From NCBI RefSeq assembly GCF_900205755.1, contig NZ_OANS01000003.1, positions 248,001 to 312,000 of the forward strand: DNA of 64,000 bases. The letters run 5' to 3'. This document shows, piece by piece, positions 8,415 to 18,106 of the stretch; positions within the stretch are counted from its first letter, which is position 1, and every line of letters begins with the position of its first letter. This stretch comes from Polynucleobacter meluiroseus (GTDB lineage Bacteria; Pseudomonadota; Gammaproteobacteria; Burkholderiales; Burkholderiaceae). The notes beneath the pieces were generated by a model, which saw only the letters and a program-made list of their open reading frames with translations, was not told the origin of the DNA and searched no databases. Made by a program: the position numbers and the translations under genes.

Positions 8415-9824
8415 ATGCATATTCATATCTTGGGCATTTGCGGTACTTTCATGGGCGGCATCGCTGCTATTGCTCGGCAGGCCGGACATCGTGTTTCTGG
8501 CTGTGATGCGAACGTCTATCCACCCATGAGTACACAGCTTGAATCCCAGGGTATTACGTTGATAGAGGGATTCTTGCCAGAACAATTATTGCAGTTTGAG
8601 ACGATGCCTGATTTATTTGTCATTGGCAATGTCGTTTCTCGTGGCAATCCTTTGATGGAGGCGATTCTGAATCAAGGGTTGCCTTATATTTCTGGCCCCC
8701 AATGGCTTGGAGAGCAGGTGCTATTTGGTAGGCATGTATTGGCAGTGGCGGGTACGCATGGCAAAACAACTACCTGCGCTATGTTGACATGGATTTTAGA
8801 ATTTAATGGCTTTAAACCAGGCTACCTCATCGGTGGAGTTCCACTCAATTTTTCAGTTTCAGCTCGCTTGGGTGAGGGCTCCTATTTTGTCATCGAGGCC
8901 GATGAATACGACACTGCGTTTTTTGATAAACGCAGTAAGTTTGTGCATTACCGTCCACGTACGGCCTTATTAAATAATTTGGAATTTGACCACGCCGATA
9001 TTTTTAGTGATCTTGCTGCGATCGAAACACAATTTCATCACCTTGTGCGCACTGTGCCAAGTGAGGGCTTGCTTGTAGTTAATGGGGATGAGCCCGCCTT
9101 AGAGCGAGTAATTACTCGCGGCGTTTGGGCGCCTGTAGAGCAGTTTGGACAGAGCAAGGCAAATGCCTGGTCATTGATTGACCAAGAGGACGATGGTTTT
9201 ATTGTGTTGCATCAAGGCAAAGAAGTGGCATCTGTAAAGTGGGCTCCAGATTCAGGGGTAATGGGCCGCCATAATCAACTCAATGCCTTGGCTGCGCTTG
9301 CGTGCGCGAATCATATTGGCATCTCTCCGATAGATGCAGCAAAGGCTTTGGGTGAATTCAAGAATGTGAAGCGTCGACTAGAAACCATTGGTATCGCCAA
9401 TGGAGTCACGCTATACGATGACTTTGCACATCACCCCACTGCAATTACCACTACAGTAAACGGATTGAGACGCCGTGTGGGGAGGTCACGTATTTTGGCA
9501 GTGTTAGAGCCACGCTCTAACACGATGAAACTGGGCATTATGAAAGCGCAATTGCCGCAAAGCTTAATAGAAGCAGATAAGGTGTTTGCTTATGGCGCAA
9601 GTTCTGGCAAAGAGTCATTGGGCTGGGATTTGGCCGAGGTCCTCTCGCCCCTGAATGCTGACGAAGAAAACAAAGCGAGCGCCTTTGATATGCTCACTGC
9701 CTTAGTCGATGCCGTGGTCGCAGAAGCGCAAGCTGGAGACCATATTTTAGTGATGAGTAATGGTGGCTTCGGTGGGGTGCATCAAAAAATATTGACTGCA
9801 CTTAAAGAAAAGGATGGCAGATGA
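8415..9824 (+). CDS. mpl: UDP-N-acetylmuramate:L-Ala-gamma-D-Glu-meso-DAP ligase
   Basis: Mpl reattaches recovered murein tripeptide to UDP-MurNAc, saving peptidoglycan precursors. The 469-residue protein opens with the nucleotide-binding segment [15 protein letters not shown], followed by the Mur-ligase ATP loop AGTHGKTTT (~113-121). Then come the substrate and Mg2+ site [16 protein letters not shown] (~160), [12 protein letters not shown] and the C-terminal domain with [11 protein letters not shown]. It overlaps the next gene by 4 bp (ATGA). Its divergent neighbour is tlpA. Confidence 0.96.
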   Translation: MHIHILGICGTFMGGIAAIARQAGHRVSGCDANVYPPMSTQLESQGITLIEGFLPEQLLQFETMPDLFVIGNVVSRGNPLMEAILNQGLPYISGPQWLGEQVLFGRHVLAVAGTHGKTTTCAMLTWILEFNGFKPGYLIGGVPLNFSVSARLGEGSYFVIEADEYDTAFFDKRSKFVHYRPRTALLNNLEFDHADIFSDLAAIETQFHHLVRTVPSEGLLVVNGDEPALERVITRGVWAPVEQFGQSKANAWSLIDQEDDGFIVLHQGKEVASVKWAPDSGVMGRHNQLNALAALACANHIGISPIDAAKALGEFKNVKRRLETIGIANGVTLYDDFAHHPTAITTTVNGLRRRVGRSRILAVLEPRSNTMKLGIMKAQLPQSLIEADKVFAYGASSGKESLGWDLAEVLSPLNADEENKASAFDMLTALVDAVVAEAQAGDHILVMSNGGFGGVHQKILTALKEKDGR

Positions 9825-10555
9825 GCAATAGATTGCAAGACAAGATTGCCCTCATTACTGGGGCGGCTAAGGGGATTGGTTTTGCCACTGCTCAACGTTT
9901 TTCCAAAGAGGGTGCCAAGGTAATGATTGCTGACCTTAGCAATGAAGCTGTCAATGCGGCAGTGGAGCAAGTTCCGAACGCCGAGGGTTGTGTCATGAAT
10001 GTTACTGACCGCGCTAGTATTCAAATGGCGGTCGATCAAATTATGGAGCGCCACGGCCGCATCGATATTTTGATTAATAACGCTGGCATTACTAAGGATG
10101 CGCGTTTAATCAAGATGACAGAAGCGCAATTTGATGATGTGATCGATGTCAATCTCAAAGGTGTTTTTAATTGCACGCAATTGGTTGTACCTCATATGTT
10201 GACCGCGGGTTCTGGTGCCATAGTTAACGCTTCAAGCGTCGTGGGCATCTACGGAAATTTCGGCCAAACTAATTACTCTGCAACTAAATTTGGTGTCATT
10301 GGATTTACCAAAACATGGGCTCGAGAACTTGGTCCTAAAGGCATTCGGGTAAATGCGGTATGTCCTGGTTTTATCGCTACTGAAATGGTGACGGCAATGC
10401 CAGAAAATATTCTGCAAGAGATTGAGAAGCGCAGTTGGCTCGGCCGTCTTGGCACTCCAGCTGAAATAGCCAATGCCTATTTATTTTTAGCGAGCGATGA
10501 AGCTAGCTATGTCAACGGAATTGCCCTCGAGGCTAGTGGCGGGATCTCACTCTAA
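9821..10555 (+). CDS. fabG: SDR-family 3-oxoacyl-ACP/acetoacetyl-CoA reductase
   Basis: This short-chain dehydrogenase (244 residues) most resembles FabG. It has the cofactor loop TGAAKGIG (13-20), NNAG (86-89), the catalytic S139 in NASS, Y152 and K156 in YSATK, and the [12 protein letters not shown] block. FabG reduces 3-oxoacyl-ACP with NADPH. Its position apart from a fab cluster, and the PhaB-like reductases common in this group, leave open acetoacetyl-CoA or another 3-oxo substrate. It overlaps mpl by 4 bp, and the ribonuclease gene starts 3 bp after its stop. Confidence 0.88.
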   Translation: MSNRLQDKIALITGAAKGIGFATAQRFSKEGAKVMIADLSNEAVNAAVEQVPNAEGCVMNVTDRASIQMAVDQIMERHGRIDILINNAGITKDARLIKMTEAQFDDVIDVNLKGVFNCTQLVVPHMLTAGSGAIVNASSVVGIYGNFGQTNYSATKFGVIGFTKTWARELGPKGIRVNAVCPGFIATEMVTAMPENILQEIEKRSWLGRLGTPAEIANAYLFLASDEASYVNGIALEASGGISL

Positions 10556-10557
10556 AT

Positions 10558-12546
10558 ATGCACCTTTTATATGAAGAAGGTGGCGACATCAAGATCGCTA
10601 CAGTTCAGTCTGCATCAGGCTCAGGCGACACGGAATCATGGCAGGCTTCAAGCCTGACCGGAAAAAAGATTAAGCTCAAGGCCAAAGAGGTTTGGTTGCG
10701 CTTTGAGAAACCAGAGGCTCAACTCGTGATGGATGAGGGTCAAGTTTTATCTAAAGACATCGACTTGCAGTTGCTGTGGGACTGCGCTCCTGAAGAAGAG
10801 TTCAATTTGATAGAGGTTTCTCAAGAGTACTTTGGCGCTCAGGCCAGCATCACTCAACAAGTGGCTTTAGGAATTGCCTTGCAAGGTGCGCCCGTTTTTT
10901 TTCGTCGTAAGGGTCGGGGCCATTTTCAGAGGGCGCCATTAGAACAGCTACAAGCTGGTTTAGCCGCCTTAGAGCGCAAACAAAAAGAGCTCGAACAACA
11001 GGCCATTTGGCAACAAGAGCTGGTATCGGGCGTATTTCCAGCAACCCTTTTATCGAGCGCGCATCAACTCCTTTTTTCTCCCGATAAAAATACCTCCGCG
11101 TACAAGGCCCTGACCGCTGCTTGTAATGAAACAGGAGAATCACCAGCTCAATTGATGATTCGCTGTGGTGCGATTGAGTCGCCCTTGGCGTATCACCAAG
11201 GGATGTTTCTGAAGGCGCATTTTCCGCATGGAAGTGCCCACAGCGATGCAATTGGAGTGGAGCAGGGAGCCTACGATGCAGCGATTGCGGAACTCCCTTT
11301 GGCTGAGGTTGCGGCATTCTCAATCGATGACTCTGGAACCACAGAGATTGATGATGCGCTGTCAGTAACTGCTTTGGGAGAAGGTAAACATCGCATCGGC
11401 ATCCACATTGCTGCTCCAGGTTTAGTGATTGCTAAGGATAATCCGCTGGATCACGTGGCACGCGCGCGCATGTCTACCGTGTATTTCCCTGGCAATAAAA
11501 TCACTATGCTGCCGGACTCAGTAATCCAACAATTTTCTTTGGATGAAGGCCAGCCACGTCCAGCGCTCTCGATGTATGTTGATATTGATAGCGCAGGTCA
11601 GCTCGATCGGGAGTCAATCCAGTTGCGTGCAGAAATGGTGCCAATGGCAGCTAATTTACGCCTCGAAGATCTAGAGCACCAAGTAACTGAGGCGAGTTTG
11701 GCGGATGAAAACGCTAATTATGTTTATCGCCAGGAACTGAGTGTTTTATGGGCAGCAGCCAAGCTACTGCACGCCAGTCGCCAAGCGCAACGAGTTGTGA
11801 ATGGCTTGCGGCCTGAGCAATTAGGGTTAACTGATCCGAATGCCCTAGCGAGGGATTTTCACTTTCAGATTAATGGTGCAGATGGTGAAGAGCGCGTGGA
11901 AATTACCCCTCGTCAGCGCGGATCGATTCTGGATACGATCGTGGCTGAGTGGATGATTTTTTGTAACAGTACTGCAGGCCGTATCTTGGCTGAGCAGGGT
12001 ATACCTGGACTTTTCCGCACCCAAAAAGGTTGGGGTCCTTTGCGCACAAGGATGCAAACCACTCCTGGCCCGCATGAGGGTCTAGGCTTGGAGTTTTATG
12101 CTTGGAGCACTTCTCCATTGCGCCGTTATACCGATCTAGTAAATCAATGGCAGCTATTGGCCGTTGCTAAGCACGGTGTGACAGCCAAAATGGTGGCTCC
12201 GTTTCCGCCAAGGGATGCCACCTTAATGGGGATTGCTGCTGACTTTGAAAACGCGTACCAAGCTTATGGGGAATACCAAGATCGCTTAGAAAAATATTGG
12301 TGTTTGCGTTGGATAGCGCAAGACGGAGGTGCTAAAACGGTATTTGTCCGCCATTTAAAAGAAGGGATGTCGCGCGTTGAGCCTATTCCGCTGCAATTGC
12401 CCATCCCTGAATTAGCAAGTCATCCGCGCTTGACTCGAGCCGAAGTGAGTATTGCCGATGTCGATTTACTGCAATTAAGTGCTGGCGTGAGAGTGATACA
12501 AATTGAAGCAGCTGAAGTTGTTCAGACTGATGCAAGCCCTGACTAA
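10558..12546 (+). CDS. RNB-domain exoribonuclease (RNase II family)
   Basis: This 662-residue protein should degrade RNA 3' to 5'. The RNB catalytic centre is IDDSGTTEIDDALSV (about 256-270), whose aspartates bind the two metal ions. Further family blocks are FPGNKITMLPDS and the STSPLRRYTDLVNQ motif, which includes the conserved arginine pair. The N-terminal ~240 residues are divergent and only loosely resemble the cold-shock domains of RNase II, and no strong S1 domain is obvious at the C-terminus. I would not equate it with E. coli Rnb or Rnr without structural comparison. It starts 3 bp after fabG and overlaps the tonB-like gene. Confidence 0.88.
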   Translation: MHLLYEEGGDIKIATVQSASGSGDTESWQASSLTGKKIKLKAKEVWLRFEKPEAQLVMDEGQVLSKDIDLQLLWDCAPEEEFNLIEVSQEYFGAQASITQQVALGIALQGAPVFFRRKGRGHFQRAPLEQLQAGLAALERKQKELEQQAIWQQELVSGVFPATLLSSAHQLLFSPDKNTSAYKALTAACNETGESPAQLMIRCGAIESPLAYHQGMFLKAHFPHGSAHSDAIGVEQGAYDAAIAELPLAEVAAFSIDDSGTTEIDDALSVTALGEGKHRIGIHIAAPGLVIAKDNPLDHVARARMSTVYFPGNKITMLPDSVIQQFSLDEGQPRPALSMYVDIDSAGQLDRESIQLRAEMVPMAANLRLEDLEHQVTEASLADENANYVYRQELSVLWAAAKLLHASRQAQRVVNGLRPEQLGLTDPNALARDFHFQINGADGEERVEITPRQRGSILDTIVAEWMIFCNSTAGRILAEQGIPGLFRTQKGWGPLRTRMQTTPGPHEGLGLEFYAWSTSPLRRYTDLVNQWQLLAVAKHGVTAKMVAPFPPRDATLMGIAADFENAYQAYGEYQDRLEKYWCLRWIAQDGGAKTVFVRHLKEGMSRVEPIPLQLPIPELASHPRLTRAEVSIADVDLLQLSAGVRVIQIEAAEVVQTDASPD

Positions 12547-13399
12547 ATTTAAAGTAGCCCAACTGCAGCTTCAACAAGTTTGGCGGCGCCACCCATTTGC
12601 ACTGGCATTGGGTGTTTCTTTGGTGCTGCACCTTATTTTTTTATCGATCCGCTGGGGAGTCGCTGAAGTGTCAAGCCGCAGACTCAATACTCCCTTGAGT
12701 GTGGTGCTGGTGAATGCCAGCAAGTCGACCCCTCCAAACAAGGCCAGTAAATTAGCGCAAGCTGACTTACAAGGTAGCGGCAATGTATCGACTCAAGATG
12801 CCACCGCAGTTCATCGTGCCAATTTAGGCGCTGAGGCTAGGCTAGAGCAACTAGAGAAGCAGCAAAAGCAATTGTTGACTCAGCTAGATGCCGCGGGCAC
12901 TCTTGCTAAGGGGCGTAAAAGTGGGGAAGTCAACAAAACCCCTCCGCAGTTAAATTCGCTTGAGGCTGAATTGGCTAAACGTTTGCAGCAGATTGGCAAG
13001 GAGCCTAGGCGAAAAGTATTGACAGGCGCTAGCACTAAAGCGGTTGCATTTGCGAGTTACTACGATGCGATGCGCCAAAAAATCGAGGCCTATGGCAGCG
13101 CCTATTTTCCGCGTGCTAACAATCATCCTTTGTACGGCAGCTTGGTGATCGTGGTGAGTGTTGATGCGCAAGGCCGCATTGCGCGTAATTCACAAGGTAA
13201 GGATGGCCTGAGTATTGGCCGTAGTTCTGGTAATCCGGAATTAGACCGTCAAGCTATTGCCATTGTGCGAGCCTCAGCGCCTTTTGGAAATTTCCCGCCG
13301 CAAATGCGTGATCAAATTGATATTCTGGATTGGATTTCTACTTTTGAGTTCAGCCGTGAAGGCAGTGATCATCTTGAATTGCGACATTTACCCAATTAA
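12530..13399 (+). CDS. TonB-like energy transducer / TonB C-terminal domain protein
   Basis: The 289-residue protein has a basic N-terminus (QQVWRRHP), one hydrophobic helix (~23-42), a long Ala/Lys/Gln-rich and partly coiled periplasmic segment, and a C-terminal TonB-type domain (YGSLVIVVSVDAQGRI, then GNPELDRQAIAIVRASAPFGNFP). TonB proteins carry energy from ExbB-ExbD to outer-membrane receptors, but no exbBD or receptor gene is nearby, and the middle lacks the classic Pro-Lys/Glu-Pro spacer. It may instead serve envelope maintenance. I chose the ATG at 12530, 17 bp inside the ribonuclease gene; a TTG at 12503 is also possible. Confidence 0.78.
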   Translation: MQALTKFKVAQLQLQQVWRRHPFALALGVSLVLHLIFLSIRWGVAEVSSRRLNTPLSVVLVNASKSTPPNKASKLAQADLQGSGNVSTQDATAVHRANLGAEARLEQLEKQQKQLLTQLDAAGTLAKGRKSGEVNKTPPQLNSLEAELAKRLQQIGKEPRRKVLTGASTKAVAFASYYDAMRQKIEAYGSAYFPRANNHPLYGSLVIVVSVDAQGRIARNSQGKDGLSIGRSSGNPELDRQAIAIVRASAPFGNFPPQMRDQIDILDWISTFEFSREGSDHLELRHLPN

Positions 13400-13400
13400 A

Positions 13401-13420
13401 GAAATTCAAATATGAATTTC
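13401..13420. other. Palindrome between the tonB-like gene and aroE
   Basis: GAAATTCA and TGAATTTC are perfect 8 bp arms around AATA, starting 2 bp after the tonB-like stop. No T-run follows, so this is not a standard terminator. It could be an operator or an mRNA hairpin in front of aroE. Confidence 0.6.
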
Positions 13421-13438
13421 CCTTATCCTTGAGTCAAT

Positions 13439-14344
13439 ATGAGTCCATCCCCATCCCCCGAGTTCTTTACTGACCCACGTGACTTTCCGGGGTTAGATGT
13501 ATATGCAGTTGCGGGCAATCCTATCGCCCATAGCAAGTCACCAACGATTCATCAGCTTTTTGCTAAACAGGCCGAGCAAAAAATGCATTACGGGCGCCTA
13601 CAAATTGACTTGAATCATTTTGCAAATGCCGCCCAATCTTTTTTTGCTGCGGGTGGCAAGGGTATGAATGTAACTGTGCCGTTTAAATTAGATGCGCGGG
13701 ATTTTGCGGATCTTCTATCACCGCGCGCGCAATTAGCCGGTGCTGTGAATACCTTAAGTATTCAAGAGGGCAAAATCTACGGTGACAATACCGATGGTGC
13801 TGGTCTAGTAAGGGATCTGCATGCACAGGGAATTGAGCTTCAGGGTAAACGCATTTTGATGTTGGGTGCAGGTGGCGCGGCTCGTGGGGTTTTGGGACCT
13901 TTGCTTGAGCAGTCACCCAAATGTATGACCGTAGCTAATCGCTCAAATGCTAAGGCTACTGAGCTTGTGGAGTTGTTTGGTGAGCTGGCAAAAAAATATC
14001 AAGTCACATTGGAATCTTGTACGCTAGCCCAATTGGAAGATTCTGGCACAACAAATTCGCCATGGGATCTGATTATTAATGCCACCGCGGCTAGCCTGGG
14101 TGATAGCTCGCCAATCGGCAGCCAAGCGGCCAGTAAGATTTTTTCGCCTGGCTCATTTGCCTATGACATGGTCTATGGCAAGCCCACTCTCTTTATGCAA
14201 CAAGCCCTGCAAGGCGGCGCACGGGTTAGTGATGGTCTTGGCATGTTGGTGGAGCAAGCGGCAGATGCTTTTCTGATTTGGCGCGGTAGTAATCTAAGTC
14301 AAGCGATTGACCCCCGTGCCATACTGGTCGAACTGCGTAGCTAA
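13439..14344 (+). CDS. aroE: Shikimate dehydrogenase
   Basis: AroE reduces 3-dehydroshikimate to shikimate with NADPH. The 301-residue protein shows the substrate site GNPIAHSKSP (26-35), NVTVPFK with catalytic K83, DNTDGAG with the paired aspartate near 119, the glycine-rich NADP loop MLGAGGAARGV, and DGLGMLVEQAADAFLIWRG near the C-terminus. The N-terminus carries ~18 extra residues compared with E. coli AroE. It lies between the tonB-like gene and mtgA in one apparent transcription unit. Confidence 0.97.
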   Translation: MSPSPSPEFFTDPRDFPGLDVYAVAGNPIAHSKSPTIHQLFAKQAEQKMHYGRLQIDLNHFANAAQSFFAAGGKGMNVTVPFKLDARDFADLLSPRAQLAGAVNTLSIQEGKIYGDNTDGAGLVRDLHAQGIELQGKRILMLGAGGAARGVLGPLLEQSPKCMTVANRSNAKATELVELFGELAKKYQVTLESCTLAQLEDSGTTNSPWDLIINATAASLGDSSPIGSQAASKIFSPGSFAYDMVYGKPTLFMQQALQGGARVSDGLGMLVEQAADAFLIWRGSNLSQAIDPRAILVELRS

Positions 14345-14351
14345 TTTCCGC

Positions 14352-15095
14352 ATGTCTTGGCTTCGCTATTTTATAAAATGCTTACTTGGTGGCTTGCTCA
14401 TCATGCAGGTGTATTTTGCGCTGCAAATTGCCCTATGGGCCACTGTAAATCCAAGTAGCACTGCATTTAAAAGAGCCGAGCAGTGGCGCCTATGCCACGG
14501 GCCAATTTCTTGCCTGACTCAGTCCCAATGGACTCCTTACCAGCAGATTACGAATAATCTTAAACGCGCGGTGCTGGTGAGTGAAGACGATATTTTTTTT
14601 CAGCATCGCGGTGTGCGAGTTGAGGATATGCAAAAAGCATGGGAAAAGAATCAAATAAAAAAGCATCAAACTGGGCGCACGACTAAAACGGCCTTACGGG
14701 GCGGCTCAACGATAACCCAACAGCTCGCTAAAAATTTGTTCTTATCCTCGGAGCAGAATTATTTACGTAAGGGTCAAGAGCTCGTTATTACCGGATTGCT
14801 CGAGGCTTTTTTGTCAAAGCAACGACTTTTTGAAATCTACCTTAATTCAGTGGAATGGGGAGAGGGTATCTTTGGGATTGGTGCAGCATCCAAACATTAT
14901 TACGGCATTAGTCCTGCCGCTTTATCTAGAGAGCAGGCCGCGGCTTTGGCCTCGGCTTTGCCTGCGCCTAAATGTTTTGATAAAGCCTCTTATTGTCGCA
15001 AGGCTAATATTAATTTCCCGAACCGCCAAGAATTTATTTTGGAGAACTTGGACCGCGTCTCTTTACCACCAAGCCCTAAAAACACGCCCCATTAA
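14352..15095 (+). CDS. mtgA: Monofunctional biosynthetic peptidoglycan transglycosylase
   Basis: MtgA polymerises lipid II into glycan strands at the inner membrane and lacks a transpeptidase domain. From the ATG at 14352 it has 247 residues: one N-terminal transmembrane helix, then the GT51 domain. The domain shows the catalytic-glutamate motif SEDDIFFQHRGV, GGSTITQQLAKNLFLS, RKGQELVITGLLEAFLSKQRLFEIYLN and the GIGAASKHYYG block. A TTG at 14307 would extend it into aroE without adding anything conserved, so I prefer the ATG 7 bp past aroE. It ends 17 bp from the convergent pyrF. Confidence 0.96.
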   Translation: MSWLRYFIKCLLGGLLIMQVYFALQIALWATVNPSSTAFKRAEQWRLCHGPISCLTQSQWTPYQQITNNLKRAVLVSEDDIFFQHRGVRVEDMQKAWEKNQIKKHQTGRTTKTALRGGSTITQQLAKNLFLSSEQNYLRKGQELVITGLLEAFLSKQRLFEIYLNSVEWGEGIFGIGAASKHYYGISPAALSREQAAALASALPAPKCFDKASYCRKANINFPNRQEFILENLDRVSLPPSPKNTPH

Positions 15096-15112
15096 TTGAG
15101 CCACATACAAAA

Positions 15113-15958
15113 TTATTTGAAGGCTGCCGCTCTTAATTGATCTCGGGTGACTTGAGCCACCTTTCTAGCGGCTTGCGCAAAATCACTTCCCGAGCTGGCA
15201 TACAAAATCGCTCTGGAAGAGTTAATCATCATGCCGCTTCCCTGTTTTCCGGGAATGCTTCCAGCCTGCACTGTGGCTTCAATATCACCACCTTGAGCGC
15301 CAATACCTGGAATTAATAAGGGCATCTCGCCCACAATGGCCCTGACTTGGGCAATTTCTTCTGGAAAGGTAGCGCCAACAACCAAGCTAATTTGGCCCGT
15401 GGCATTCCATTGTTGGGCCGCCATTCTGGCAAGATGCAGATAGAGGGGTTCGCCACTGTGAGACACATTAAGCGACTGCAAATCTGAGCCGCCAGGATTC
15501 GAGGTGCGACAGAGAATAATTACCCCTTTTCCTTGGTGTTTTAGGTAGGGCTCAATCGAATCGAAGCCCATGTATGGATTGACAGTTACCGCATCAGCTC
15601 CGTAACGTTCAAAGGCTTCGGCGGCATATTGCTCGGCCGTGCTGCCAATATCGCCCCGCTTAGAATCCAATATCACCGGAAGATGGGGGTAAGTACTTTT
15701 AAGGTAGCCGATAAGCTTTTCTAACTGAGCTTCAGCCCGTTGGGCGGCAAAATAGGCAAATTGGGGTTTGAAGCAGCAGACTAAATCTGCTGTCGCATCG
15801 GCGATTTCCCGGCAGAATTCAAAAATACCGTCCGGCTTTCCTTGTAGTGCTTGGGGCAAGCGCTTGGAATCCGGATCAAAACCAACGCACAGTAGGCTGT
15901 CTTGAGAAGTCCATGCCAGTTGGATTTGCTGGTTAAAGCCATTGGTTTTTGTGTTCAT
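15113..15958 (-). CDS. pyrF: Orotidine 5'-phosphate decarboxylase (type 2)
   Basis: PyrF makes UMP from OMP, the last de novo pyrimidine step. The 281-residue length and the motif [16 protein letters not shown], holding the catalytic Lys-Asp network, mark the longer type 2 subfamily found in many Burkholderiales rather than the ~230-residue E. coli type. [12 protein letters not shown] near the C-terminus binds phosphate. It is monocistronic on the minus strand, convergent with mtgA and divergent from corA. pyrB and pyrR lie 26 kb away. Confidence 0.96.
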   Translation of the reverse strand: MNTKTNGFNQQIQLAWTSQDSLLCVGFDPDSKRLPQALQGKPDGIFEFCREIADATADLVCCFKPQFAYFAAQRAEAQLEKLIGYLKSTYPHLPVILDSKRGDIGSTAEQYAAEAFERYGADAVTVNPYMGFDSIEPYLKHQGKGVIILCRTSNPGGSDLQSLNVSHSGEPLYLHLARMAAQQWNATGQISLVVGATFPEEIAQVRAIVGEMPLLIPGIGAQGGDIEATVQAGSIPGKQGSGMMINSSRAILYASSGSDFAQAARKVAQVTRDQLRAAAFK

Positions 15959-16030
15959 TAGGTTTGAGCTTCATTTAGTGAAAATGTCATGATGCATAGG
16001 ATAAACTAGCGCATTCCTTAGGAGTTCACC

Positions 16031-16996
16031 ATGATCAACTTGTTCGTCCTGCAAAACGGCCGCCTCTCTCAAGAGCAAGTGGAAGATCGCAATGAATTAT
16101 TGCAATATCAAAACCCGATCTGGATCGACGTTGTAGATCCCGAAGAGGAAGAGCTCATTTGGATTAAAGAGGCTTTTGGGGTCCTCCTACCTGAATTAGA
16201 TGACTTAGGAGATTTAGAGGCGTCTGCCCGTTATTTTGAGGCTGACGACGGCCATCTGCACATCCGCACTGACTTTTTGCTGGATGAAGATGAAACCTCT
16301 CGTAACGTCCGAGTTGCGTTTGTCTTGACCAAGCAAGTTCTGTTCTCTATTCATGATGAAGATTTGCCAGTATTCCGCCTAGTGCGTTTAAGGGCGCGCT
16401 TGCGCCCTGGGTCAGTCAGCAATGCCAAAGATGTCTTGCTTGATCTGTACTCCACTGATGCTGAGTATTCTGCGGATGCCTTAGAAGAGGTATATGAAAA
16501 TTTAGAGCAAGCAGGTAAACGCGTGCTATCCGATCAAATTACGGATGCGGATGCTGCCGAAGTACTGGAAACCATTGCCAAAGAGGAAGATACTAATGGG
16601 CGCATTCGTCGTAATGTGATGGATACACGCCGAGCCCTCTCTTTCTTGATGCGCAGCAAATTACTTTCGGATGAGCAACAAGAAGAGGCGCGGCAAATTT
16701 TGCGTGACATTGATTCTTTAGAGAACCACACCGCGTTTCTGTTCGATAAGATCAACTTTTTAATGGATGCGACTGTGGGTTTCATTAATTTGAATCAAAG
16801 TAAGATCATCAAGATCTTCTCCGTGGTTTCCGTTGCCTTAATGCCACCTACTTTGCTGGCTAGTATTTGGGGTATGAACTATCGCTACATGCCAGAATTG
16901 GACTGGGCTTGGGGTTATCCAATGGCAATTGTCATTATGGTTATTTCAGCCATTATTCCTTTGGGTTACTTCCGCCACAAAGGTTGGATGAATTAA
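16031..16996 (+). CDS. corA: CorA-type magnesium/cobalt transporter
   Basis: CorA is a homopentameric inner-membrane Mg2+ channel. The 321-residue protein has the acidic N-terminal cytoplasmic domain, a long helix, and two C-terminal transmembrane helices (~262-280 and ~295-314). The selectivity motif GMN lies at 281-283, followed by the periplasmic loop YRYMPELDW, and the C-terminus is basic as usual. A Shine-Dalgarno (TTAGGAG) precedes the ATG. It is a single gene facing the convergent pncC-pgpA-thiL set, with only 10 bp between the stops. Confidence 0.95.
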   Translation: MINLFVLQNGRLSQEQVEDRNELLQYQNPIWIDVVDPEEEELIWIKEAFGVLLPELDDLGDLEASARYFEADDGHLHIRTDFLLDEDETSRNVRVAFVLTKQVLFSIHDEDLPVFRLVRLRARLRPGSVSNAKDVLLDLYSTDAEYSADALEEVYENLEQAGKRVLSDQITDADAAEVLETIAKEEDTNGRIRRNVMDTRRALSFLMRSKLLSDEQQEEARQILRDIDSLENHTAFLFDKINFLMDATVGFINLNQSKIIKIFSVVSVALMPPTLLASIWGMNYRYMPELDWAWGYPMAIVIMVISAIIPLGYFRHKGWMN

Positions 16997-17006
16997 GCTG
17001 TAATCA

Positions 17007-17522
17007 TTATTTAACACTCTCAAGCAATGCAAGAAATTCAGAGAGCGCGTAATGACAAGCTTGCACTCTCACTGCTTGACGGTCTCCACCAAAGTGCATG
17101 GTTTTAGTCGTGGTGTTGACCGCGCTGCCATCGCCACTAACTGCCCAACCAAAACACACTGTCCCAACCGGTTTTTCTGGAGAGCCTCCAGTAGGTCCTG
17201 CCACACCGGTGATTGAAATTCCCGCGTTGACCGCGGCTTGCTCGCGGACACCCTCAGCCATCGCCCTGGCTACAGACTCGCTGACGGCACCAAATGATTC
17301 AATGAGCTCAACTGGCACGCCCAAGCACTCTGTCTTGGCTTGATTGCTGTAAGTAACATACCCCCGCTCAAACCAAGTGCTAGAGCCTGGCAAACCGGTC
17401 AAAGTTGCGCTGACTAGGCCGCCAGTACAGGATTCCGCTAAGGCAATAGTCCAGCCTTGCTTGATCAGTCTGCTGGCCACTTGCTCTGCCAAGTCGATGC
17501 TCACATCTGCGGGGTATTTCAT
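17007..17522 (-). CDS. pncC: CinA-like nicotinamide-nucleotide amidohydrolase
   Basis: The 171-residue protein consists only of the CinA C-terminal domain, which deamidates nicotinamide mononucleotide to nicotinate mononucleotide in NAD recycling. Seen are AESCTGGLVSATLTGLPGSS with the catalytic serine, the SESVARAMAEGVRE segment, and the ITGVAGPTGGSPEKPVGTV signature. Full-length CinA would have an additional N-terminal molybdopterin-like domain, absent here. It overlaps pgpA by 4 bp, so it is the last gene of thiL-pgpA-pncC. Confidence 0.93.
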   Translation of the reverse strand: MKYPADVSIDLAEQVASRLIKQGWTIALAESCTGGLVSATLTGLPGSSTWFERGYVTYSNQAKTECLGVPVELIESFGAVSESVARAMAEGVREQAAVNAGISITGVAGPTGGSPEKPVGTVCFGWAVSGDGSAVNTTTKTMHFGGDRQAVRVQACHYALSEFLALLESVK

Positions 17523-18106
17523 AAGAAGGAGCTTATCAGCGTTTGTAAGAGAGCGATGCTCAGTAAGGTGAAAAAAGCGGCGGCAAGATCATCGGCAATG
17601 ATGCCAAAACCACGCCATAGGATTTGCCTCAAACTTGACGGTGCAATTTCATCAATATTCTCGATTTGCTTAAAGTGGCGATCAATCATGCCAATAGGGC
17701 CAGGTTTGACGGCATCAAAAAAACGAAAGAGAGCAAACGCTAAAACTTGCAGAGGAATGTCTGCAGGCATGATGAAAATCAGTACAAGCCAGAAAGCGAC
17801 GATTTCGTCCCACACAATTCCGCCATGATCTTTTTTACCCAATTCTTCGCTGACATGGCCGCAGATCCAGCAACCTAAAAGAATGCCACCGCCAATCATC
17901 CAAAAAATATCTTCGGTGGTAAGAAAAGACTCTGTGAGTAGGAATGCTGCCCAGGCCCAAAGGGTTCCTACGGTGCCAGGTGCTGTTGGGGCAAGCCCGC
18001 TGCCAAAGCCAAAGGCAACAATACGGCTCGCTTTGGCGAAAACCCATTTGAAGTTTGGGGTGACAGGCAGTGACTTAAGTGAGGAGGGGTTGTCTATAGG
18101 GTTCAT
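17519..18106 (-). CDS. pgpA: Phosphatidylglycerophosphatase A
   Basis: PgpA removes phosphate from phosphatidylglycerol phosphate in the inner membrane. The 195-residue protein has the family motifs FGSGLAPTAPGTVGT, KKDHGGIVWDE with the metal-binding acidic residues, FRFFDAVKPGPIG, and GFGIIADDLAAA near the end, spread among hydrophobic helices. It overlaps thiL upstream and pncC downstream by 4 bp each. The thiL-pgpA pairing is widespread in proteobacteria. Confidence 0.95.
   Translation of the reverse strand: MNPIDNPSSLKSLPVTPNFKWVFAKASRIVAFGFGSGLAPTAPGTVGTLWAWAAFLLTESFLTTEDIFWMIGGGILLGCWICGHVSEELGKKDHGGIVWDEIVAFWLVLIFIMPADIPLQVLAFALFRFFDAVKPGPIGMIDRHFKQIENIDEIAPSSLRQILWRGFGIIADDLAAAFFTLLSIALLQTLISSFL

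Noticed and set aside
10850-11323. 157-codon frame antisense to the ribonuclease gene
   Set aside because: Mirror of a conserved coding frame; no ribosome-binding site or family similarity.
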